NCBI GenBank assembly: GCA_024278415.1
Contig: JAJRTI010000386.1
Location: 1 to 12,566, forward strand
Length of the DNA: 12,566 bases
Reading direction: 5' to 3'
Origin: Planctomycetota bacterium
Lineage (GTDB): Bacteria > Planctomycetota > Brocadiia > JAJRTI01
The notes beneath the pieces are model-generated. The model was not told where the DNA came from. It searched no databases and was given only the letters and a program-made list of their open reading frames with translations. Shown here in pieces: positions 6,688 through 12,566 of this stretch. A program made the translations under genes and the position numbers. Each line of letters begins with the position of its first letter. The stretch's first letter is position 1.

Positions 6688-7756
6688 CACCCCGCCCCCG
6701 CCCCTCCGGATCGTGTTCTGGGAGACCACCTCCGCCTGCAACCTCAGGTGCATCCACTGCCGCGCCACGGCTAGCCCTGAGCCCGCTGCAGGCGAAATCA
6801 CCTCGGAAGAGGGCCTCGCGTTCATCGACGCCCTGGCCGAGTTCGCGTCGCCGATCCTGATCCTCAGTGGCGGCGAGCCGCTCGTGCGGCCCGACATCTT
6901 CGAACTCGCAAAACACGCCACCGACGCCGGCCTCCGCACCGCCCTGGCCACCAACGGCACCCTTCTCACCCGCGACCTGGCCCGCCAGGTCAAACAGGCC
7001 GGTATTCGCCGCGTGAGCGTGAGCCTCGACGGCCCCACCCCGGAGATCCACGACGCGTTCCGCGGCATCCATGGCGCCTTCGACGCCGCGCTCACGGGCC
7101 TGCGGCATCTCCGCGATGCGGGTGTGCCCTTCCAGATCAACATGACCGTGGCCCAACACAACATGGGCTGCCTCGACGCGGTCCTGGCGACGGCCAAGGA
7201 GCTGGGAGCCATCGCCGTTCATCTGTTCCTCCTCGTGCCCGTGGGCTGCGGACTCGAGATCGCCGAGGAGCAAATGATCACTCCAGACGAGTACGAGCGC
7301 GTTTTGCATTGGGCCTGCGACCGCATGCAAGACGACTCGATCGAGCTGAAGGTCACCTGCGCACCACACTACTTCCGGGTCATGCGCCAGCGGGGGGCTC
7401 TGCCCAAGCCGAAACCAAGCGCCCCACATGGCGGACACCCGCACGGCATGACCGCCACGACAAAGGGCTGCCTGGGTGGCCAGACCGTGTGCTTTGTGTC
7501 CTCCACGGGCGACGTCTTCCCCTGCGGCTATCTGCCGGTGAGCGCCGGCAACATTCGCCAGACGCCAATCCGACACATCTGGGAGCAGGCGGAGCCCTTC
7601 AAATGTCTCCGCGATCCAGGGCAGCTCAAGGGCAAATGCGGCCAGTGCGAGTATCGGCGCATCTGCGGCGGATGCCGGGCCAGAGCTTATGCGGCCTCCG
7701 GGGACTTCCTCGAAGCCGAGCCCTACTGCGTGTACACACCCAAGGCCGGAGCATGA
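6674..7756 (+). CDS. ahbD: Haem b synthase from Fe-coproporphyrin III (radical SAM, AhbD)
   Basis: A radical SAM protein of 360 residues if started at TTG 6674. It carries CX3CX2C at Cys22, Cys26 and Cys29 (ACNLRCIHC), LSGGEPLVRPD at 64-74 and ATNGTLLT at 92-99. A SPASM-like C-terminus has Cys266, 273, 284, 322, 325, 331, 334 and 352 (CGQCEYRRICGGCRARAYA). VFWETTSACNLRCIHCRA, VSLDG, FQINMTV and HLFLLVPVG match AhbD, which oxidatively decarboxylates the two propionates of Fe-coproporphyrin III to the vinyls of haem b. Start: the frame is open to ATG 6560, deep inside ahbC, but family members begin just before the PPLRIVFWE motif. TTG 6674 gives MESHNTPPPPLR and a 14-base overlap with ahbC. A His-rich insert at about 251-258 (PHGGHPHG) is variable in the family as far as I know. 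It pairs with AhbC to finish haem synthesis. Confidence 0.88.
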   Translation: MESHNTPPPPLRIVFWETTSACNLRCIHCRATASPEPAAGEITSEEGLAFIDALAEFASPILILSGGEPLVRPDIFELAKHATDAGLRTALATNGTLLTRDLARQVKQAGIRRVSVSLDGPTPEIHDAFRGIHGAFDAALTGLRHLRDAGVPFQINMTVAQHNMGCLDAVLATAKELGAIAVHLFLLVPVGCGLEIAEEQMITPDEYERVLHWACDRMQDDSIELKVTCAPHYFRVMRQRGALPKPKPSAPHGGHPHGMTATTKGCLGGQTVCFVSSTGDVFPCGYLPVSAGNIRQTPIRHIWEQAEPFKCLRDPGQLKGKCGQCEYRRICGGCRARAYAASGDFLEAEPYCVYTPKAGA

Positions 7757-7758
7757 AC

Positions 7759-7799
7759 GCCCCCCATGCGCCTTCGGCGCTCAAAGGCCGTGCGGGGGC
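7759..7799 (+). other. GC-rich hairpin between ahbD and the ankyrin gene
   Basis: GCGCC (7768-7772) and GGCGC (7776-7780) form a 5-pair stem with a TTC loop. GCCCCC (7759-7764) can pair with GGGGGC (7794-7799) around it. No T-run follows, so it is not a typical terminator. It lies between the ahbD stop and ATG 7831 and could be a leader structure or a processing site. In DNA this GC-rich it may be chance, and it would be coding if translation starts at 7753. Confidence 0.25.
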
Positions 7800-7830
7800 T
7801 TGCTCCACGCGCACAGAAAGACGATCGACT

Positions 7831-9681
7831 ATGCACAGAGGGCTGACCTCCGGTGCGCCCACAGCAATCGTGATTGCTGCCGCAATCCTGGCGGCGACCG
7901 CGCACGCCGCTGGCCTCCCGCCACTCCACCAAGCCGCCAAACTGAATGATACTCAAGGGATCCAGGAGGCTCTTGACGAGGGCGCCGACATCAATGGCAA
8001 ATACAAGGGCGAAACCGCACTGCACGTGGCGGCTCGAGGTGGCCACGAGGAGGCCGTCCAATTCCTGATAGCCAAGGGCGCCCAACTGAACGCCACTGAC
8101 CGATACGGCCGGACGCCCCTCCATGTCGCGGCATGGAAAGGCCATGACAAGCTTGTGGATCTACTTGCCCGCAGCGCGGCCGACGCCAACGCGCAAGACA
8201 AGAGGGGCGCAACGCCGCTGCATCTGGCCGCCACCCGCGGCCACGTCGAGGTCGCCAAGCTCCTCCTGGCCAAGGGCGCCAAGTGCGACGCGGTGGATGC
8301 ACTGGGCAAGACACCCCTCCACGTCGCCGCAGAACATGGGCAGCAAGCGGTGGCGCAACTGCTGCTGAATAGCGGGGCCAAAGTCGGGCTGAAGCAGGAG
8401 TTCGGACGGACCCCTCTGCACTATGCGGCCCGAGGAGGCTACACCCAACTGGCGGCTCTGCTCCTCGATAAAGGAGCCGCAATCGATCCGCGCGACCGGT
8501 CGGGTTTCACCCCCCTTCACTATGCGGCGCGGGAAGGCCATCTGGAGACGGCGCAACTGCTCGTCGAGAAGGGAGCCGACGTTCGCGCCAAACAGAAGTT
8601 TGGCTGGACGCCTCTGCATTGCGCCGCGCGCGCGGGCCACGCCGACATCGCCGCGCTACTGTTGGCCCATGGCGCGCCCATTGATGCCAAGCAGAACCAA
8701 GGCAGAACGCCCCTACACTGTGCCGCAAGGGAAGGGCGCCAGGATGTAGTGCGGCTCCTGCTGGCCAAGGGCGCGAATGCTGACGCACGATCGCAAGACG
8801 GCAAGACGCCGCTGATGATCGCGGCCGAGCATGGCCAGCGAGACACGGCCGAACTCATGCTGGCCACCGGGCCCGATGTGGACGCCAAGCGAACCGACGG
8901 CTGGACCCGCCTGCACTGGGCTGCCTGTTTCGGGCTCGACGAGGAGGTGCGAACGCTCTTGGCCAAGGGAGCGAATGCCAACGCGAAGACAGACAGGGGC
9001 TCGACACCGCTCCATCTGGCCTCGGAGTATGGCCGGCAAGCCGTGGCAAAGTTGCTGCTCGCCGGGGGCGCCCATGTCGACGCTCGCGATCTCGATGGCA
9101 TGACCCCCCTCCACCTGGCGGCCCAGTCGGGTGAGCATGACGTTGCCGCGGTCCTACTCAGCAAGGCCGCACGCTGTGACGCCAAGGACCGGCAGGGCTC
9201 GACACCGCTCCATCTGGCGAGCAGGTTTGGCAACGACGAGACCGCGGCCTTGCTTATTGCCCAGGGGAGTGACGTGAACGCCCGAGATTCCCAGGGCATG
9301 ACCCCCTTGCACGAAGCGGCGAAAAACGGCCGCCTCAAGGCAGCGGAACTCATCATGGGAAAAGGAGCGCTCATTGATGCCACAGATCAGAACGGCATGA
9401 CTCCGCTGTACATGGCGGCCCAGTTCGGGCACAAAGACATCGTCAAAAAGCTATTGGACCATGGGGCCAAAGTCGACGTGAGGGCAAACGATGGCTCGAC
9501 CCCGTTGCACGCAGCCGTCGAGTACAGCCACGAAGACGTCGCACTGCTGCTGGTGGCCCACGGGGCCGATGTCAACGCCAAGAGGAAGGACCAACTCTCG
9601 CCTCTCGACTTGGCGCGAAAACAAAGGCGGGGCGACCTCGCCGAACGTCTCGAGCACCAAACCAAGAAGGCAGCAGACTAG
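7831..9681 (+). CDS. Exported ankyrin-repeat solenoid protein
   Basis: A 616-residue protein with a signal peptide (MHRGLTSG, hydrophobic core, AHA-AG cleavage near residue 27). The rest is 17 consecutive ankyrin repeats of 33 residues plus a C-terminal capping repeat (QLSPLDLARKQRRGDLAERL). Nearly every repeat has G-x-TPLHxAAxxG, then LLLxKGAxxxAxD, so the periodicity is near perfect with no linker or catalytic domain. Ankyrin solenoids bind proteins; exported ones in bacteria are less studied. The start is a choice: ATG 7753 overlaps the ahbD stop (ATGA) but would put 26 unneeded residues before the signal peptide, while ATG 7831 gives a normal one. Repeats 12-13 and 14-15 look like a duplicated pair (24 identical bases exactly 198 apart). 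It is the last gene of the block and may be a large periplasmic scaffold for the cytochromes (inference). Confidence 0.9.
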   Translation: MHRGLTSGAPTAIVIAAAILAATAHAAGLPPLHQAAKLNDTQGIQEALDEGADINGKYKGETALHVAARGGHEEAVQFLIAKGAQLNATDRYGRTPLHVAAWKGHDKLVDLLARSAADANAQDKRGATPLHLAATRGHVEVAKLLLAKGAKCDAVDALGKTPLHVAAEHGQQAVAQLLLNSGAKVGLKQEFGRTPLHYAARGGYTQLAALLLDKGAAIDPRDRSGFTPLHYAAREGHLETAQLLVEKGADVRAKQKFGWTPLHCAARAGHADIAALLLAHGAPIDAKQNQGRTPLHCAAREGRQDVVRLLLAKGANADARSQDGKTPLMIAAEHGQRDTAELMLATGPDVDAKRTDGWTRLHWAACFGLDEEVRTLLAKGANANAKTDRGSTPLHLASEYGRQAVAKLLLAGGAHVDARDLDGMTPLHLAAQSGEHDVAAVLLSKAARCDAKDRQGSTPLHLASRFGNDETAALLIAQGSDVNARDSQGMTPLHEAAKNGRLKAAELIMGKGALIDATDQNGMTPLYMAAQFGHKDIVKKLLDHGAKVDVRANDGSTPLHAAVEYSHEDVALLLVAHGADVNAKRKDQLSPLDLARKQRRGDLAERLEHQTKKAAD

Positions 9682-9692
9682 CCCAGATTCCG

Positions 9693-9714
9693 CAGGAAAC
9701 ACCGTTTTCACCTG
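9693..9714 (+). terminator. Possible weak terminator hairpin after the ankyrin gene
   Basis: CAGG-AAAC (9693-9700) pairs with GTTT (9704-9707) and CCTG (9711-9714) around an ACC loop with a three-base bulge, 11 bases after the stop. No clear T-run follows (TCATTC), so intrinsic termination would be weak. Confidence 0.25.
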
Positions 9715-9769
9715 TCATTCAGTGTCTATCTGAACTCGTTGGAAAGATTCCCCTCGGAGTGGAGGAAAT

Positions 9770-9791
9770 GGGGTCGTCAAGGGCAGACCCC
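9770..9791. terminator. Possible bidirectional hairpin between convergent genes
   Basis: GGGGTC (9770-9775) and GACCCC (9786-9791) form a perfect 6-pair inverted repeat with a 10-base spacer, midway between the + strand ankyrin stop and the - strand fdhD stop. On the - strand the stem is followed by ATTT, so it may help end fdhD transcription. The rest of the 152-base gap shows nothing I recognise. Confidence 0.3.
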
Positions 9792-9833
9792 GGCGGGAAC
9801 CACCCGGTGGACGCGCATGCTCCATGCCCTTCG

Positions 9834-10661
9834 TTAGCCGTCCATCTCCACGCGGTCGGGGAAGGTGTACACGTTCAGGCGGGAGCCCCGCGCAAAGCCC
9901 ACTAGGGTGAGGCCGTGCTTCGCCGAGAGGCGCACCGCGTGCGCGGTGGGTGCGGATCGGGAGGCCAGCACGGGCACGCGCTGACGCACGGCCTTGAGCA
10001 CCATCTCGGAGCTGATACGGCCCGTGGTGACCAACACCCCCTGCGACAGATCCCGGCCCTCCATGAGCGCGCGGCCCACGATCTTGTCCACCGCATTGTG
10101 CCGCCCAATGTCCTCGAAGAAGATGCAGATCGCCTGGCCGTCACTGAATGCGGCCTGATGGGTACACCCCGTAAGCTTGAACACCGGCGCCATCGAGCGC
10201 AGTGAGCGCATGCACTCGAGAATGTGTGAGGCCCGCACGCGAAACCCGCTTTCGAGCGCGTCGTTGACCAGGACCGGCAACTGCGACCCGTACAAGTTTG
10301 CCCCACAGGTGGACGTCACGATAAGCTGCATGGCCCGGCGGATCTGGTCGTCGTCGACGTCCATCTCCAGCAGGACTCGCTTGCCGGCCCGGTCCTCAGC
10401 CACAGAGCGTATGTCGTCGAGGCTCTTTGCCAGCGACAGGTAAGCCACGAACCCCAGGGCCAGCTCCTGCAACCCGCTCGGCGTGCAGAGCACCGTGACC
10501 AGTTTCGCCCCGTTGACGTAGATCGCGACTGGCCACTCCTCGGCGACCCGGTCCGTCGACCGGGTAGGGCTGACCACGTCGACTTCGAGTGTGCCGTTGG
10601 CCACGCCTTCGTCCGCGAGATCGAGCGGCCCCCCGGCCGCGTCTCGTCGCTTCGCGGTCAT
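9834..10661 (-). CDS. fdhD: Formate dehydrogenase sulfurtransferase/chaperone FdhD
   Basis: A 275-residue cytoplasmic protein of the FdhD family. FdhD takes sulfur from a cysteine desulfurase (IscS in E. coli) and passes it to the molybdenum bis-MGD cofactor, which activates formate dehydrogenase. Family signatures are visible: EEWPVAIYVNG (41-51), GFVAYLSL (70-77), FFEDIGRHNAVDKIVG (181-196) and VTTGRISSEMVLKA (211-224), with APTAHAVRLSAKHGLTLVGFARG near the end in the usual place. The sulfur-carrying loop reads TSTCGANLYG: Cys119 is present, but the second cysteine of the E. coli CXXC (Cys121/Cys124) is replaced by Asn122. The start ATG overlaps the fdhA stop (ATGA on the - strand) and is preceded by AAGGTGA, so it is translationally coupled to its client enzyme. 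Confidence 0.95.
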   Translation of the reverse strand: MTAKRRDAAGGPLDLADEGVANGTLEVDVVSPTRSTDRVAEEWPVAIYVNGAKLVTVLCTPSGLQELALGFVAYLSLAKSLDDIRSVAEDRAGKRVLLEMDVDDDQIRRAMQLIVTSTCGANLYGSQLPVLVNDALESGFRVRASHILECMRSLRSMAPVFKLTGCTHQAAFSDGQAICIFFEDIGRHNAVDKIVGRALMEGRDLSQGVLVTTGRISSEMVLKAVRQRVPVLASRSAPTAHAVRLSAKHGLTLVGFARGSRLNVYTFPDRVEMDG

Positions 10662-12566
10662 GCACTCACCTTCGCTACCTGCACGGCACAGACTTTGTAC
10701 TCAGGTATCTTGGCGATGGGGTCGAGCGCGGCGATGGTGAGCGCGTTGGCCGGGCTCTCGTGAAAGTGGAAGGTCATGAACACCGTGCCCTGCGCCACCA
10801 TGGGGGTGACGTTGGCTCGGACCTCGATCTGCCCGCGCCGTGAGCGGACCTGCACGCGCTGTCCGTCGTCGACGCCGAGCGTGTCCGCGTCCGAGGGGTT
10901 GATCTCGATTTCGCCATCCGGCGCGAGTTGGTCGAGCACGTCGCACCGGCGCGTCATGGTGCCGGTGTGCCAGTGCTCCATCCGCCGGCCGGTGGTGAGC
11001 AGGAGGGGGTACTCGTCGTCGGGCAGCTCCTGGGCCGGGATGAATTCGACCGGGTGGAACTTGCCAAGGCCGCGCTTGAATTCGCCCACGTGGAGGATCG
11101 GTGTGCCAGGGTGGGAAGAGTCGGGGCAAGGCCATTGCAGGCCCGCGCCATGGAGCCGGTCGTACGTCATGCCGCCGTAGATAGGCGAGACCGAAGCGAT
11201 CTCGTCCTGAATCTCAGAGGGGCTACTGAAGTGCATGTCGCAGCCCATACGCCGCGCGACATCGGCCACGATTCCCCAGTCTGGCCGCGCCTGCCCGGGC
11301 GGCGTGATCGCCTTGCGCACGCGTTGCACGCGGCGCTCGGTGTTCGTGAAGCAGCCCTCCTTCTCGGCAAAGCACGCGGCCGGCAACACCACGTCGGCCA
11401 GCTCCGCGGTCTCCGTCATGAAGATGTCCTGCACGACGAGGAACTCCAGCCGCTCCAGGCCCTTGCGCACGTGGTTGATGTCCGGGTCGGACAGCATGGG
11501 GTTCTCGCCCATGGCGTAGAGCGCCTTGACCGATCCTTCGGCCGCGGCGTTCATGATCTCGACCACGGTCAGGCCGATCTTGGGCGAGAGCTTGGCGCCC
11601 CAGGCTTTCTCAAACTGGGCTTGCACCTCGGGGTCGTCGACCTTTTGGTAGCCGGGGTATACGTTGGGCAGTGCGCCGAGGTCGCAGGCGCCTTGCACGT
11701 TGTTTTGGCCCCGCAGCGGGTTCACGCCGCTGCCCGGCTTGCCCAGGTTGCCGGTGAGCATCGCCAGGTTGACCACCGACAGCACGTTGTCCGTGCCGGT
11801 GGTGTGCTGGGTGATGCCCATGGAGTAGTAGATGGCGGCGGCGCGGGCTTGCGCGTACATGCGGGCCGCGGCCTCGATGTCCTGCGCCGGCACGCCGGTG
11901 ATGCGTTCGGCCATCTCAGGCGTGTAGGGCTCGACGGCCTTGGCCAACTCGTCAAAGCCCTCTGTGCGCTCTTGCACGAACGCTTCGTCGTGGAGCCGGT
12001 CGCGGATGATGACGTGCATCATCGCGTTCAGCAGGGCCACGTCCGTGCCGCTGCGCTGGCGCAGGTGCAGGTCGGCGAAGCGCACAAGATCGATCTTGCG
12101 AGGGTCGGCGACGATGAGCTTCGTCTTGCCCTCGCGAGCCGCGGTCTCGATGGCCATGCCCATGACGGGGTGGTTTTCGAGCGTATTAGATCCGATGACG
12201 AAGATGACATCGCCGTCGCCAATCTCGTCGATGGAGTTGGTCATGGCCCCGCTGCCGAACGCGCGGGCCAGCCCGGCCACAGTGGACGCGTGGCAGAGCC
12301 GCGCACAGTGGTCGACGTTATTGGTGCCGACGCAGGCGCGCATGAACTTCTGCATCACGTAGTTGTCTTCGTTCGTGCACTTGGCCGACGAGAGGCCGGC
12401 GAGGCTGTCGGGGCCATGCGCCGCCTTGATCTCGCCCAGCCGCTTGGCCACGAGGTCGAGGGCCTCATCCCACGTCGCCTCTTCGAACGTTCCGTCGCGC
12501 TTGATGAGGGGCTTGGTGAGCCTCTCCGGATGGCCGACGAAGTCGTATCCGAACTTGCCCTTCACA
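10658..12566 (-). CDS. fdhA: Formate dehydrogenase catalytic (molybdopterin) subunit, cysteine form, N-terminus missing
   Basis: The C-terminal 635 residues of a molybdenum or tungsten bis-MGD formate dehydrogenase; the frame stays open at the right edge. The first visible codon, GTG, fits an internal Val in the conserved VKGKFGYDF, so it is not a start, and the N-terminal [4Fe-4S] domain lies outside. The active-site region NVDHCARLCHASTVAG matches E. coli FdhF around Sec140-His141, but the residue here is Cys91 (TGC, 12293-12295), followed by His92. The catalytic Arg is Arg285 in RGQNNVQGACD, at nearly the same distance as in FdhF. The dinucleotide-binding domain spans about 518-628 and includes TTGRRMEHWHTGTMTRR and LDPIAKIPEYKVCAV. 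These motifs favour soluble FdhF/FdsA-type enzymes over other molybdopterin oxidoreductases. It oxidises formate to CO2, or possibly the reverse; the electron acceptor subunit is not in view. fdhD follows with a 4-base overlap. Confidence 0.95.
   Translation of the reverse strand, partial: VKGKFGYDFVGHPERLTKPLIKRDGTFEEATWDEALDLVAKRLGEIKAAHGPDSLAGLSSAKCTNEDNYVMQKFMRACVGTNNVDHCARLCHASTVAGLARAFGSGAMTNSIDEIGDGDVIFVIGSNTLENHPVMGMAIETAAREGKTKLIVADPRKIDLVRFADLHLRQRSGTDVALLNAMMHVIIRDRLHDEAFVQERTEGFDELAKAVEPYTPEMAERITGVPAQDIEAAARMYAQARAAAIYYSMGITQHTTGTDNVLSVVNLAMLTGNLGKPGSGVNPLRGQNNVQGACDLGALPNVYPGYQKVDDPEVQAQFEKAWGAKLSPKIGLTVVEIMNAAAEGSVKALYAMGENPMLSDPDINHVRKGLERLEFLVVQDIFMTETAELADVVLPAACFAEKEGCFTNTERRVQRVRKAITPPGQARPDWGIVADVARRMGCDMHFSSPSEIQDEIASVSPIYGGMTYDRLHGAGLQWPCPDSSHPGTPILHVGEFKRGLGKFHPVEFIPAQELPDDEYPLLLTTGRRMEHWHTGTMTRRCDVLDQLAPDGEIEINPSDADTLGVDDGQRVQVRSRRGQIEVRANVTPMVAQGTVFMTFHFHESPANALTIAALDPIAKIPEYKVCAVQVAKVSA

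Noticed and set aside
5797..7212. Long antisense open frame (471 codons) opposite ahbC/ahbD.
   Set aside because: It is a shadow of high-GC codon use, has no recognisable domain, and the + strand genes are unambiguous. The same applies to antisense frames at 4438-5472 and 8520-9383.
7309..7830. N-terminal extension of the ankyrin frame back into ahbD.
   Set aside because: The sequence before 7753 is antiphase ahbD coding, and a proper signal peptide begins at 7831.
7921..9600. Regular 99-base periodicity that could suggest a tandem DNA repeat or CRISPR-like array.
   Set aside because: The period is exactly 33 codons of ankyrin repeats in one open frame; unit sequences are diverged and there are no spacers.
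9682..9833. Possible small RNA or promoter in the convergent gap.
   Set aside because: Only two weak hairpins are visible, with no -35/-10 pair I would defend and no coding frame supported by a ribosome site.
12290..12310. In-frame TGA for selenocysteine in the formate dehydrogenase.
   Set aside because: The codon reads TGC (Cys) on the - strand; the visible frame has no internal stop.

Overview
The window is GC-rich (about 60% or more by eye), densely coded bacterial DNA with tight, often overlapping gene junctions. Two blocks face each other. Positions 1 to 9681 read on the + strand and look like one long transcription unit. Positions 9834 to 12566 read on the - strand and hold a formate dehydrogenase locus. 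No RNA genes, insertion sequences, CRISPR arrays or phage genes are visible. The gene content points to an anaerobic or facultatively anaerobic bacterium rich in multihaem c-type cytochromes that makes haem by the sirohaem-dependent (Ahb) route. Such sets are known from Desulfobacterota and Geobacter-like bacteria, Planctomycetota, Nitrospirota and uncultivated lineages. The sequence alone does not settle the phylum.

Plus-strand block, in order: the 3' end of a multihaem cytochrome c (3 CXXCH visible); a small two-helix membrane protein with a cytoplasmic helical tail; an NHL beta-propeller lipoprotein; a tetrahaem cytochrome of the same family as the first fragment; an octahaem cytochrome; a TPR lipoprotein; an undecahaem cytochrome; two radical SAM enzymes matching AhbC and AhbD, the last two steps of sirohaem-dependent haem b synthesis; and an exported protein made almost wholly of 18 ankyrin repeats. 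The four cytochromes carry 26 haem-attachment motifs in the window: 23 CXXCH, two CX3CH and one CX4CH. My reading (inference) is an export-and-assembly cassette for an envelope or extracellular electron-transfer apparatus. The cytochromes would be the wire, the NHL, TPR and ankyrin proteins the scaffold or docking parts, and AhbC/AhbD a dedicated haem supply. The tetrahaem pair has features I associate with nanowire-forming tetrahaem cytochromes of the OmcE kind, but this is a hypothesis.

Minus-strand block: fdhD (sulfurtransferase/chaperone for formate dehydrogenase) overlaps by 4 bases the 3' end of a molybdopterin formate dehydrogenase catalytic subunit whose N-terminus lies beyond the right edge. 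The active-site residue is cysteine, not selenocysteine. Formate oxidation could feed electrons to the cytochromes, but the window shows no direct link. The 152 bases between the convergent blocks hold two weak hairpins and no gene.
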